Below the pieces are notes generated by a model. That model saw nothing but the letters and a program-made list of their open reading frames with translations, searched no databases and was not told the origin of the DNA. From Physcomitrium patens (taxonomy: Eukaryota; Streptophyta; Bryopsida; Funariales; Funariaceae), in contig NC_037265.1 in assembly GCF_000002425.4 (NCBI RefSeq), positions 10,580,707 through 10,644,706 on the forward strand: DNA of 64,000 nucleotides, read 5' to 3'. Made by a program: the position numbers and the translations under genes. Shown here piece by piece: positions 10,702 to 22,290 of this stretch. Numbering within the stretch: position 1 is the stretch's first letter; every line of letters starts with the position of its first letter.

Positions 10702-11120
10702 CAATAAAACTTAAATCAAAGGCATCTATATGTTATAAGAATACTTCTTTTTTTTTATACCTCCATAGTCTTGCTTTACAATGATACTTCTTCATTTTTT
10801 ATTATTTTTTAATTTTTTTTCCAATAAAACTTAAATCAATGGCGTTTGTATCTTGTAAATGTACCTCCCTTTTTATACCTCCATATTCTTGCTTTACAAT
10901 GATACTTCTCCATTTTTTTTTTTTTTTCCCAATAAAATTGAAATCAAAGGCATCTATATCTTATAAATGTATCTTCCTTTTCATACCTTCATAGTCTTGT
11001 TTTACAATAATACTTCTCCAAAATCTTTTTTTTTTTTTTTTTTTTTTTTTTTCAATAAAATTGAAATCAAAGGCATCTATATCTTCTAAGAATATCCCCC
11101 TCCTTTTTATACCTCCATAG
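10672..11120 (-). repeat. Four tandem ~115-bp units, each with a homopolymer A/T tract, in element B
   Basis: Units start near 10672, 10795, 10913 and 11026. Each opens with a T tract (about 30, broken, 15 and 27 bases), followed by CAATAAAA, then AAATCAAAGGCATCTATAT, then a stretch ending TTTATACCTCCATAG. They lie between the gag stop and the polypurine tract. Confidence 0.85.
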
Positions 11121-13079
11121 TTAATGCCAATGTTTCCATTTACTCCTCATATACAAGTAGTTTGCAAATATCTTCCTTTGTATATGACCAAACCATTGTC
11201 GAGGTACAAAATTTGAAATGAAAAGATTGAATTGAAACCTCTTCCTTATAGCCACATACATCTTTTTTGTATCTTTTTCTTTATTTCTTTGATTCCAAGT
11301 CCCATTTATGATGTCCATGTAATCTTTAAATCCATTTCTCTCATAACAAAAGATTTTTAGATTTTCAATCCTTGAATTCCATACTTGATGATAAACCTTA
11401 TCTTTGTCAAAATCCAATTGTGTCTTCATTACATGTGTATTATCTATATAACTTTGACCTTGGTCCAAAAGAGAAGTGCTCACAATTAACTTAATCATAG
11501 TCAATGACTTAGCATCCTTATCTTTTGTCCCATAATCTTCATTTGCCACATAATCTTGTATAACATCCTTCATATCTTCTTGAATGCATCCTTGTGAAAC
11601 ATCATAATCTTTTGTTGTCTCAAAGCATTGTATAACCTCATAATATTGAAAATTCTCATGCTCCTTTGAAATCTCATGCTCTTGAAAAGTCTCATAACTT
11701 TCACAATAATCCTTTATGGTTTTACAACCACATTTAGTATCATAACCTTATGCAATCTCATAACCGTCTTTATAATAATCATGTGAAAATTCATAACTTC
11801 TTTCACCCAACTCATATGTGATCTCATAGCCATATGCAATTTGACTTTTATCATCATATCCATGCATAATCCCACCACTTCTTACATCATAATGTTGTGA
11901 ATTCATACAATTTTCATGATTATAACCTTCAATGGATCTATAATCAATTTTTTGTAAAGGTTCAACATTAAATTCTCCAACACAATCCAACGAATTAGGC
12001 AAAACATCCTCACCTCCTTCAAATGTAGAAAATACCTTTTTATCACCAAGAGATTTTTCACCCAAATTGCCATCACCAACTTGCACAAACTTATTCAATA
12101 TAGAATCGTCATAGCTTCCAACTGCATTGTCATTAGTTTCCAAATCTTTAATCTTCACATTACCTTCAAATTTTTGAATACCTTGGTCATCCATAGTAAT
12201 AGTTTGAAAAGAATCTTTCTTCTCTCCTTCACCACCCTTGGTATAAGATCCAATTTCTTTCATTTGTAAAGAATTGGCTTCTCCATTAAAATCCCCTATT
12301 TGCTCTTCCATTTCTCTTTTTTTAAGATTAGTCCCTTGCATTGATAAAAATGACATAGAAGCCAAAGTAGAAGATTTCTTAAGCCATATTGAAACTTCTT
12401 TAGCTTTTTCTTCTTGATGCCTTGCTAAAACAACCACTACTTCCTTCAACTTCTCCCAATTATTAATATAATCACTCTCCATAGACTCATCTTCAAGAAG
12501 CATGAGAACCTCATCTCCCAAGGCATCATCAAGACCATGTAAAAACAAATCTACCTTTAAAGCACCCAATGATCGTCTCTCCAAGGATGAAAGTTGATAA
12601 AATCTCCTATCAAATTCTTCTAAGAATTCATAAAGATCCATATGCTTGCTTGATTGCAACTCTACCCAATCCAAAAACTTTTGTCTGGTAATTTTATCCT
12701 CATTTCCATCAATAAATTCTTTCTTCAAGAGTTTTTGAAATTTTGACCATGTTTCTACACCTCCTCCAAGTAATTTCTTCATTTGTTTATGAAATCTAGG
12801 TTCAATAGTCAAATGTAAGCTTGAGATCATCTTTGCCTCAGGGATTTGGCATGTCTCCATCTCACATGTGTAAACTTGCAAAAACTTAGTCATGTTGCAT
12901 CCTTCAAACCTCCCAAATTTATTGATGACTCTTTCCAATGCCCTTGTGATATCTTTTTCAATTTCTTGCATTCTTTGTTGCTCCTCCATGAATATATAGA
13001 AAGCCTTAAAAAACTCACTAATATTTGATCCATCCATAATATTCGACATATCCAAAAATCTTGATGACACATCTTCCAT
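11121..13079 (-). pseudogene. Element B gag-like protein (one in-frame stop)
   Basis: The frame opens at ATG 13079 and is intact for 443 codons to a stop at 11748-11750. It then continues in the same phase to 11121, giving 651 sense codons if the single TAA is disregarded; that TAA fits a CAA-to-TAA change. Residues about 60-200 resemble a retrotransposon gag domain (ETWSKFQKLLKKEF, then YEFLEEFDRRFYQL, then VDLFLHGLDDALGDEVLMLL). The C-terminal third is low-complexity, rich in Tyr, Glu, Asp and Gly with recurring YE/YD pairs. No zinc knuckle and no enzyme motif are seen. Confidence 0.8.
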
Positions 13080-13329
13080 TTTATTCTACAATGATCAAAA
13101 ATATTCTTTGAAATGCTCCAATAAATACCTTATGATACTTCACAATGCTTCAACATATCTATAAAGCCTTATAATACTCCAAGATAATCCAAATATTGCC
13201 ATTATATTTTAAGATAGTCTCCAAAGCTCCAATTCACATATCACCCAAAGCTCTTCTTCCAACTTTCTTGTATTTCTTCTCCAAAATTCAAATAATCCAA
13301 GAAAACCAAATTCCTTCCAGTTCAAGCAT

Positions 13330-13347
13330 TTCACGTCGGGTTCACCA
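13330..13347 (-). other. Element B primer-binding-site-like sequence
   Basis: The minus strand reads TGGTGAACCCGACGTGAA, starting 4 nt after the 5' LTR. It opens with TGG, complementary to a tRNA CCA end. I cannot name the tRNA from the sequence alone. Confidence 0.6.
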
Positions 13348-13351
13348 AATA

Positions 13352-15088
13352 TGTCGTAATATGTGAGGTCTTGCTTGAGAATGCTCCGGGCACCTGGCTG
13401 TGGAAAGAAGAATGGAAATTGCAATAACAAAATCCTAATTCTAATAGAATACTAAAAATGCTCTAATTAGACCATAATAATACTAAGTAAGCTTAATCAA
13501 ATTCAAAAAAGCCTCAAAGAAATTTCAAACAAATAATAAGAATTCTTAAAGAAATATTAAAAGGATCACAAATATCACTCAAATATATCTCAATTCAATC
13601 TTAATTTAATTCTAGTTAAAATCCTATTGAACTTCATTAAAACTTTAGGCCAAAACCAATTGAATCTTAAATCCTAATAAAATCTTAATCCCTGAATCAA
13701 ACCCTAAACAAACCTTAAACCAAATCCCAACCAAATCCTAACCAAATCTTAACCCAAACTCTAAAACCTAAATAAAATCCTAACTAAATCTTAAACCAAT
13801 TTCTAATCCAAATCCTAATCAAATCCTAAACTAAATCCTAAATCCTAAATAAAACCCTAACTAAACCCTAAATCAAATCCTAATCCAAATCCTAAACCCT
13901 AAATCAAATCCTAATCAAATTCTAAATCCTAAAAAAAATCCTAATCAAATCTTAATCCTAAACCAAATCCTAATCCAAACCCTAATCAATCCTTAAACCA
14001 AATCCTAACCAAATCCTAACCAAACCCTAAACCAAACCCTAGTAATTCCTACAACAGATTTAAACCTCAATAATTAATTAATAAATCGTTGATCTTAACT
14101 CAAAATTTTCATACTTCTTAAAAACTAAGTTCAAAACAAGCACAACAAAAATGAAAAGGATCGGAGTTACCAAATTGACGATATCTTCAAAAATGTGCTC
14201 GGGTATTGGCTCGCCTCCTTCTCCAATCTTAATGCCAATTTTCGAGAGCCAATATCTCTCCTTTAAACTGTTCGATTCATCTTAAAATTCTCATACACAT
14301 AGAAAAACAAGTCTAATATCCTCTCACTCAAGTTTCACTCTAATCCAACTAGTAGATTGCATGAAATCTTTAAAAACCCTACTGGACCTAAAATTCTACT
14401 TTCTGAGACCTTGATCCATTTAAACCTCAATATCCTTCAATTCAACCGTTAAATCGAGCTCAAATTCACGATTTATATTAAACACAACTATAACCATAAA
14501 CCCACAAAATTCCACCTATAGATCTATTACATAACTCTTGAAATCATCCAAAACATAAACCCTATTTTATTTCATAAAATCCAAATCATCCGAAACAAAC
14601 CTTGACTTTGCAAAGCTATTACAAAGTCAATACAGATCCAAATCACCCAAAATCAACACCTCTAAAAACCTTATTCAATCTTCTATTAAACTCCACTCTC
14701 CGATCTGCCAAAGAGTCCTTGAGTCGCCGTCAAAGCACGGTTTTGTGCCTCAGAGTCTGATTTCGACCCAGGTTCATAACCAGTCCTCTTCAGGTATCAA
14801 CTTTCGTCTTCTTGAGGTAATTTTTACTAATTTTGCACTTCTAACTCCTCCCTACATATGCCTATATCCTTTATTTTTCTAATCTACCTTATTTTGCCTT
14901 ATTTATGGCCTTACAAAGTAAATAGAAGCATAGTTTGCAAATAGGCAGCATTAGCACTTTTAATTTTTCTACCCTTTGACTAATATCTATTTTTCTAAGA
15001 TAATTTGCTACAATATTTTTGAAGTGAGATCCTCAAAACATGATATTTTCTTCACCTTTTTACTTGTTATCCTTGTTACATCATGACA
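13352..15088 (-). repeat. Element B 5' LTR (intact, 1737 bp)
   Basis: Begins TGTCGTAATATG and ends ATCATGACA. It is uninterrupted and thereby shows what the split 3' LTR looked like before element A landed. It carries the telomere-like array at about 13660-14045. Confidence 0.92.
13660..14045. repeat. Telomere-like degenerate array, second copy
   Basis: Same AAATCCTAA/AAACCCTAA units as at 2505-2885, in the same place within the LTR. Confidence 0.85.
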
Positions 15089-15094
15089 ATGCAC

Positions 15095-15400
15095 AAAATA
15101 CTATCTTTTTCACATCTTCTATTACAATAGGAGTTTGTCAATAATCGCTCTAAAGATCCAATTTACTAAAGATGATTGTACCTCAAAGTTGGTCAAGAAG
15201 TTCATCCACACGTAAAAGTGGATATGCATTTTTAATAGTCTGCTTATAGAGACCTCGATAGTCAATGCAAAGGTAAAGTCTACCATCTTTTTTAGGTACC
15301 GACCTTTCTGCAATCCAAATTACCTCTTTGAATGTTTGTAGATTCCTTAACTCCACCTCCTACTGAATTTCAGATTTCAAACCTAGTAAGAAGTGATCTA
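15095..15400 (-). pseudogene. Element C: reverse transcriptase N-terminal part (fragment)
   Basis: The minus strand reads [29 protein letters not shown], then a decayed IFSKLDL and PIVIEDVKKIVF. This is the standard gypsy RT fingers/palm start. It breaks off at the B insertion, and the next motifs of the same domain (GHFEW, FTNA) appear at 2041-2190. Upstream it runs almost at once into gag, so the protease and the gag C terminus have been deleted. Confidence 0.85.
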
Positions 15401-15429
15401 TCATCTCCACTTCTAAAATATTATCAATT

Positions 15430-15889
15430 TGGAGACATAGGGATTTGAATCAAGAGACATAATCTTACACTGACCTAGCTTGTGTAAGATTTTTCTACTG
15501 ATTACGTGCTATCTTTTCTATATTAATAGGTCAAAATTGATTCTTAAACTCGGTTTCAATTTCCTCCCAATTACAAAATCCACCTTGAGCTTATAACTTT
15601 GAATTTGATGCTTCCACCAAATAGCTGCTGCATCTTTCAAATAGCTAGCTTTATATATGATTCTTTCATTGGTATTTGCCCCAGATAGTTTGAAATATTG
15701 TCGCATGTTGAAGTGCCATTGACATAAATCTTCTTGTCTTGAAGTTTCAGAGTATGTACTAGATTTACTCAATTTCAACTTAGCACATGTCGACTCTTTT
15801 GTCCTCAAGGCTTCTATTTGCCCTTGTAAGGTAGCTATCTGGCCTAAGAGGTGTTGTATTTGAACCTTTATCTAGGATTGCTCTGCCAT
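15430..15889 (-). pseudogene. Element C gag (truncated)
   Basis: Starts at ATG 15889 (MAEQS, then a stop). Further on: LLGQIATLQGQIEALRTKES, QWHFNMRQYFKLSGA, IIYKASYLKDAAAIWWKHQIQ. The last two are signatures of plant gypsy capsid domains (WWxxH-like region). It decays into stops before 15430. Confidence 0.8.
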
Positions 15890-16018
15890 ATCTTCGATAT
15901 TATAATTTCTCCACTAGATTGTACTATTATAAAGTCTTCTCACTTCTTGATTGATTTTTTAAGAGTAGCTTGTGATAGCCTGAGCACAGTATCTAATGTA
16001 ACCACAACAACTGACCTT

Positions 16019-16149
16019 CGACTAAATAATGACTATTGACAAAAAAAAACAAAAAAAAATAAAAAAAAATTTGTCTTTCATGTTTTATTTTGTTTAATTC
16101 TATTTAGTTTCTATTTTGTTCTATTTTGTCAATAGTCATTATGTAGTCC
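16019..16149. repeat. Fold-back (hairpin) segment with 22-bp arms
   Basis: Arms 16019-16040 and 16128-16149 are inverted copies with two mismatches (core GACTATTGAC / GTCAATAGTC). The stretch between is A-rich on the left and T-rich on the right, so much of it could pair too. It may be a small fold-back transposon inside the C LTR or an intrinsic LTR hairpin. Confidence 0.65.
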
Positions 16150-16327
16150 AAACAAAAACAAAACAAAACAGATTTGAATAGAAAGATGCAAAACCAAATT
16201 TTACTAAGAGAAAAGATTTAAAGCCATATTTGACTAGATGCTCCAAAAGACCCTAGCTAGTCTTTTTTATACTTTTTTCTATCACCTTGGACCTTTTAGA
16301 ATGTTATGAAGTGGTAGGCCTAATCTA

Positions 16328-16475
16328 AATAACCGCCTTAAACTCTTTTTATAGAAGATTTTATAGTGGATTCTACCTAAATAACCACCTTAAGCTTTTT
16401 TTAGAAGATTCTATGATAGGCCCGACTTAAGTAACCACCCTAAATCTTCTCTAAAATATTCCAGAGTGGATCTTA
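16328..16475. repeat. Three ~50-bp tandem units in the C LTR
   Basis: Each begins AATAACCGCC, AATAACCACC or AAGTAACCACC (near 16328, 16380 and 16430), followed by TTAA, then a TTTAGAAGATT-like block and a GTGGAT/GATAGG block. Confidence 0.65.
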
Positions 16476-16559
16476 CTTATTCCACTAACCTAACCTCAAT
16501 TCTAGAAACTTCTATGGTTCTAATTATCTATATAATTACCTTATCTATATCTTGTTACA

Positions 16560-17850
16560 CTAATCTTCACTCATATTATCTTAACATGAAAAGAGAAATA
16601 GTTGCAACTACAATAAAAGTATCAAGATAGCTAGCACAATTAAAACAAATCTCAAAACATGATTACTATTAGTTATTTTATCAATACACAATTTTATTGC
16701 CTTCAACAGATAATGTTGTAATTTTAAATCTCTCAATAAGACTTTGTACTTTGTTTTGTATTGCTCATCTAAACAAAACTATTGTACAAACTTTTCATTT
16801 TAGCATTCATCCATTCTTGTTGTAATTATTTATTATCTACAACCTATTATATCAATAAAAGAACTTATAAATGAATTTCATAAATAGCAAAATTGACCAA
16901 AAAATTGATAATATAAAAAATAATAATATAATCATTGTATTAATAAAAATAAGTTTGGAACTTAATCACCATCATAAATAGGTAAATAAAACATTACATA
17001 CAAATAATTCCATGTATTTAAAATTAGTGCATTAGACAAATTCAAAGAAATGAGAAATATAAGGGATTTATTTGAAAGCTTTGCATGTCTTTGGCAAGGT
17101 ATTGAAGATTTTAATTTCCAAAGTCTTAATGCATATATATTTTTTTTTTGTGATCAATAATAAATGCATGAAATAGAAGTCTTGTTGAAAATATCCTAAG
17201 TGAGCAAAATACTTGCATTTATGGTGTACAAACAATTTATAAAAATAAACTTTTTCAAGCCATGATATCTAATAAAATAATTCACATACTTCCAATTTGA
17301 TTCTTTCTTCTTATTTAATCACTTAAAATCTAATTCTAGTTATTATATAGATCAAATCTTAATCACATAACTCTTTTGTCATAATTTAAATATATTTATA
17401 ATAATATATGCATGTAGATAAAAAGGTAACAAATAGCTCTACAAATCTCCGCCAATCTACACCACAACTAACACAATTCCATTTAATACTATATATTAAA
17501 TCAAACAACCAAAAATCTTCATAAATACATAAAACTTCTTCTTATGTAATAGCATTTAATTCCCTATACCATGGTATCCTCAAAAACTCTTCTATAATTT
17601 TTCTAAAATGTTTGAAATATTCCAAATCAACACTCATCATATAGATAAAAAATAATAAATCACTTAGATAAATAAATATATAAAATAAATAATCCAACTA
17701 CATGAAGTCATACAAAAATTAAAAGTTCAACAATAAATTGAAGCCCCAAAATCAACACATGTAAATTTTACTTCTACTTCTAACATAAAATCTACATCTT
17801 AATGTTAATTTTTATGATTAAGTGATAGAATAATATACATTGCAAAAGTT
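16560..17850. other. AT-rich spacer between the two retrotransposon stacks
   Basis: No gene, RNA or element border could be recognised. Only short A/T tracts are seen. Confidence 0.6.
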
Positions 17851-18376
17851 TGTGAAGGAAAAAAACTTAATAAAGGCAAATAAACAAGTATATTTTTTTT
17901 CAAAAATATTTGATAAAATAGAAATAATATATATATTAAAAAATATATAATGAATATTGTTAAAAAATATAAAAATTAGATATTCTTAAAATTAGATTAA
18001 AAGTAAGAAAAGAATTTACAAGAGTGAAGAAGGCTTTATTCTTATTTTTATATATACTATTTATTTAAAAGCTTTGTGACAATATTTAATAGGACTTTCA
18101 ACACATGTCCAATTTACAAGACACATATCTTAACTTGGAAGATAAGTTTCTTATATATATGTCATATTATTAGCTCATATGAAAACCTACTAATATATAC
18201 AATGCATAGCTCATTTATTGGCAAAATTTCTAATCTATCAATCATTTTTAGACAAAGGTAAAATCGTGTTTATGAAGCTTTTCTAAAAAATATTATGAAA
18301 TCAATTTATTTTTATCTACTTCTATTTATTCATATTATGTAAGTAATTATTAAAGTAAATATATATTTTTGTCATA
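17851..18376 (-). repeat. Element E 3' LTR
   Basis: Collinear with the A LTR: TGTGAAGGAAAAAAACTTAA aligns with TGTCAAGGACAAGAACTTGA. The block AGAGTGAAGAAGGCTTTA and a TATATATACTAT promoter-like motif are shared. It ends GTCATA. Confidence 0.82.
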
Positions 18377-18955
18377 TTATTTCCTTTTTTAGAGACAAGT
18401 TTCATGAGATGTAGTGATCATATGTTGATAATGTCTAAAATGTAATAAATTATATTTGTCACATATTTTGATTGTTGTTTCTTTGAAAGATAGTTGATAG
18501 GTCATTTTAGCCATTGATAATGTCCCATTCCAAGGCAAAACAACCACCTTATTATTTGATCATTATTGAGGCCTTTATAACTTTCTTCAAATAAAAAAAT
18601 TATTATACTACCAAAAGTTATTTCTACATCTAATTAAATCATCAAATATTAAGAATCTCTTCTAAAGTTGTCATATCAAATGCATTATATCTCACCATTT
18701 ATTCAAGGAAGAATATGTCGTTCTTGAGGATCTTCATTTCAATTACATCATTTTAAAGGTTGTAACAATCACAATGTTTCATCTAATAAGTCCACAAAAG
18801 ATAGTTCTTGAGTTGAATTTACCGCTTATAGATTTTTCATCTCATTAGTATTACAAAATACAAAATATTCACAATAAAGGATAGAAGATAGAATATAATT
18901 TCTATTAAAATCTTTTATTTTATAATAAAAAATTTCTTGACTTTTTATCTTAGTT

Positions 18956-19960
18956 TTAATCGATGTTGTTGATGAAAAATGTAATTTTTTTTATTATATT
19001 TGTAAGATTTTTTTTTGGCTCTAATGTGCATTCACTAATATCATATTCACACCAATGAACAAGATATTTTATCCTATTTTGGCACCACCTTGAGTCTAAG
19101 GCTTCTTCCACCTTAAATTCATGATTATTATCCACTTCAATAAGAATCGATGGCATTTGTCTTCTTTTCAGAATGTTCATTGTCTTATATGGCTTAAAAA
19201 AAGATACATAAAATATATGGTAGAGTTTCATAGATTCTTAAAGATATAATCAATAAATAATTAGATTGACTTATTTATATATAGAAAATAGTCTAAGTTT
19301 ATAATAATCCAACTTGTCATAAAAACAAATAGTATTGATATTATCACAAAGTAACTATATCTTATCGCCAATGTGGAATTAAAGTTATTCTTTATAATGG
19401 GCATTTGCATTGATCTTTTGTCATTCTTGAGCTTCTTTTAGATGTATCTTTATTATTGTATATAATTCAAATAAATAATTTTTTGAATCTTTTGCCACAT
19501 GATTATTAACTTTAAAAAATTTAAAAGTATCAAATTATGGATAATGACCATAATTAGCAAAAAAATATGTTTGTTGAATAGAAGAATGTACTATGTTATT
19601 ATAAACAAAATTTGCCAATAGTAAAAGAGTTATCCAATCATCTTATTGATAGTTGATGGTACACCTTAAATATTGCTCCAAAACTTGATTCAGACCTTCT
19701 ATTTATCTATTAGTTTAAAAATAGAAAATGAAAGATAGTTCTATATCTAAAATTTAAAATCTTAAAAAGAATTTTCTAAAATCTTAATACAAATTGAGTC
19801 ACTCTATTTGATATAATATCTTTAGGTAATCCATGATAATAATAGATATTATTGAAGAAAAACTTAATTATTTTTTATTTATAATAGATTTTATAAATGA
19901 TACAAAATATGCCATCTTTGTGAAATAATCTATTATAAAAAGTTATCACAAATATACTAT
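18956..19960 (-). pseudogene. Element E chromodomain and integrase C-terminal part
   Basis: A chromodomain-like stretch at 18956-19231 reads EFKVEEALDSRWCQNRIKYL, then VHWCEYDISECTLEPKKNL, matching A's chromodomain with several substitutions (G to E, W to L). The integrase C-terminal region follows up to about 19960, where element D is inserted within the motif that A has at about 5250. It is strongly decayed. Confidence 0.78.
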
Positions 19961-19967
19961 TACAAAT

Positions 19968-20658
19968 ATACATACATATTCTAGTAATTACCTATATAAT
20001 TAGATAGAAGTAAGTAAAAATAGATTAATTTCATAATATCTTCTAAAAAAGCTTTCTTGAAACTTTATAGATATGGTCATGACTTTATACATATTTATAG
20101 TTGAATTTTTTTCAAAAATATATATCCATTGTAATTATTACCTAAATAATATGAATAGATAGAAATAAATAAAAGTAAATTAATTCTATAATATCTTTAA
20201 AAAAAAAATTTAAAGCTTTTTAGATATTGTTTTGACTTTATATATGTTTATAGTTGATTGATAGGTTAGAAACTTTGTCAACAAGCTAACCATGTGCCAC
20301 ATATATTCGTTGCTTGTAAAATAAGTTAATTATATGATACCTATATAAAAATTTACCTTATAAATTAAGGTACATATCATATAAAGTCAACAAATTTTTG
20401 AAAGTCCTATAGAATGTTGTTACATAGATCCTAGGTAGATAATATATATAGATGCAAGAGTAAAGCCTTCTTTTTTCTCGTCAACTCCTTTCTTACTTCT
20501 AGTTTAGTTTCAAAAGTCTCCAGTTTCTTTGTCTTTTGGAAATAGCCATTCTTTTTTATTTATTTTTAATATATATACTTATCTATTTTTATTTTATCAT
20601 ATTTCTTCGAAAAAGTCTCACTTATTTATTTACTTTTATCAAGTTCTTATCCTTAATA
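19968..20658 (+). repeat. Element D 5' LTR with duplicated head
   Basis: The LTR start appears twice: at about 19968-20105 and again from about 20119. Both match the first ~135 bp of the family LTR (GTAATTA, then AGATAGAAGTAAGTAAAAATAG, then ATATCTTCTAAAAAAGCTT). The 3' LTR has only one copy. The LTR ends TCCTTAATA where the family has TCCTTGACA. Confidence 0.7.
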
Positions 20659-20871
20659 GATTGACAAGAGTGCACTTAAAATATTAAAGCTTTGTCTTTT
20701 CTTGATTAAGAGTGGATTATCTTCTTTTTTTTGATAAAACCTAAGAATATTACGAGTTACAAATTATCCTCTTCTAAAGTGATATTTTTCTTGGTATTTT
20801 TTTTATTCTCAAGTAGTCTCTTCTATTTAATTTAAGAAATATTAGACATCTTCTTTTTTCTAAGTATTATT

Positions 20872-21870
20872 ATGGCAAAGCTTCTTGAATTGAAATGTGT
20901 GATGGCACAAATGCAAGAACAATTGAAGAAATTAATGCTTGCAATGCATCAACTCAAATTACCACTACAAAAAGCAATAAATATAGCAGAAAGCGAAGAT
21001 ATAGAGATGATTGGAGTTGCTTCAATATTTGCATCTAATTATATGTCTTCTCCTATAATAGAACATCCTTCTAATATTAAAAAATCTAGGATTGTAGTGC
21101 CTAAGAAGTTTGATGGCACAAGATTTAAGTTTTGAAGATTTATTAATCAAGTACAACTTGTGATTAAACTTCAATCTCAAAGCTATACAATTCTAAGATC
21201 AAAAGTTAGATTCATTAATAAACTCATTTTAGATTTGGTATTATTATGGTTTTTATCTTTTTTTGAACAACAAGATCTAATATTATATTAGTTTGAGGTT
21301 TTTTTGGTAGAATTTCAATTGATGTATAGAAAAAATAATAAAATTTGTATTGCAACCAATAAGATTTATATTTTGAAAGAAGGCAATCCATCAATAATAT
21401 TATATACTTCTTAATTTTAATAACTTGAAATTAATATCAAGTAGAATAATATTATATTTATTAGCAAATTTTTCTATAGATTGTAATATGAGATAAAAAA
21501 TTAATATTCAATTTATTTCATCCTCAAACATTGAGTCAAGCAATTGAATTTGTTGTGAGGTATGACAATTGATTTTTTGAATTTTGATCTGAGAATTGCA
21601 CAAGTACACTTTAACATTATTGTAATTCAATGACAAAGCTATTATCTTCTCAATAAACACATTTAAAAGTAGAAGATATGCAAATTGATGCAATACGTTT
21701 CAAACCTCTTACTAAGTAAGAAAAGACTTATTTTTGTCAAGAAAGATTATACATATATTATAGAGAATCTAAGATCATTGCTTAACATTGTCTAAAAAAT
21801 CAATGCAACTATAAATTGAGGAGTACAGCCATCAAAGAAGATAGTATGTTAGAAAATAAATTTGTCTAGC
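20872..21870 (+). pseudogene. Element D gag
   Basis: ATG at 20872 opens MAKLLELKCVMAQMQEQL, then KLMLAMHQLKLP and ESEDIEMIGVAS, matching A's gag residue by residue. The first stop comes after KKFDGTRFKF (21133-21135). The remainder, with capsid motifs and a decayed zinc knuckle near 21740-21800, continues with many stops. Confidence 0.85.
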
Positions 21871-21959
21871 TATAATAGAGACCCTGGACCTGAAACCTTG
21901 TATAATACCTAGTGAAGGTCCTATTTTCTCCTCAAAATTCTCTCTTTGTTTTATAATAA

Positions 21960-22290
21960 ATATAATTTTAGGACGTAAACATCACAAAGTCATTACCTTG
22001 TTAAATTCAAGAGTCTCAAAATGTTTCTTAGATGAAGAATTTAATAAAAGATATAGCATATTTTTAGTAACGAAAACTAAACTTCTTCATGTAGAAATCA
22101 TAGATGGTCATCTATTATCTTCAAAAAATATTATTCATGAAATCTTTCTTATAGAAGTAACAACTAATGGTTATAGTAGCTTTGTAATATTTAAAATCAA
22201 TAGATTTTTTTCTATTATAGTTATTTTAACTATACCATGATTAAAAAAATATAATCCAAAAATAGATTGGATTTCTTATAGACTTGATTT
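21960..22290 (+). pseudogene. Element D protease
   Basis: LLNSRVSKCFLDEEFNKR stands where A has LLDSRASTCFLDEEF: the catalytic aspartate has become Asn (G-to-A). EIIDGHLLSSKNI follows. Not functional. Confidence 0.8.

Larger units (their letters stand above)
2191..15088 (-). mobile_element. Element B: gag-only LTR retrotransposon (TR-GAG-like), host of element A
   Basis: Two LTRs of about 1.74 kb (2191-3139 joined with 9538-10326; 13352-15088) enclose about 3 kb of internal DNA holding one long gag-type frame (13079-11121) and no trace of protease, RT, RNase H or integrase. A primer-binding-type site and a polypurine tract are in the right places. Such gag-only elements have been described in plants as TR-GAGs and are thought to use enzymes of other elements. 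Flanking hexamers ATACGC (2185-2190) and ATGCAC (15089-15094) may be a decayed target duplication differing by two transitions. Confidence 0.88.
15997..16559 (-). repeat. Element C 5' LTR (563 bp)
   Basis: The block begins TGTAAC and ends GTTACA, a perfect 6-bp inverted repeat, and sits directly upstream of the C gag in the minus orientation. CTAAT at 16560-16564 would be the target duplication; its partner is out of view. Inside are a fold-back segment (16019-16149) and three ~50-bp tandem units (16328-16475). Confidence 0.75.

Noticed and set aside
10383-10784. 133-codon plus-strand open frame
   Set aside because: Much of it is poly-Phe from a T tract and low-complexity sequence in the element B tandem repeats; antisense to the element.
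10672-11120. CRISPR-like array (regular repeats)
   Set aside because: Units are ~115 bp, adjacent, without unique spacers, and the genome is a plant's.
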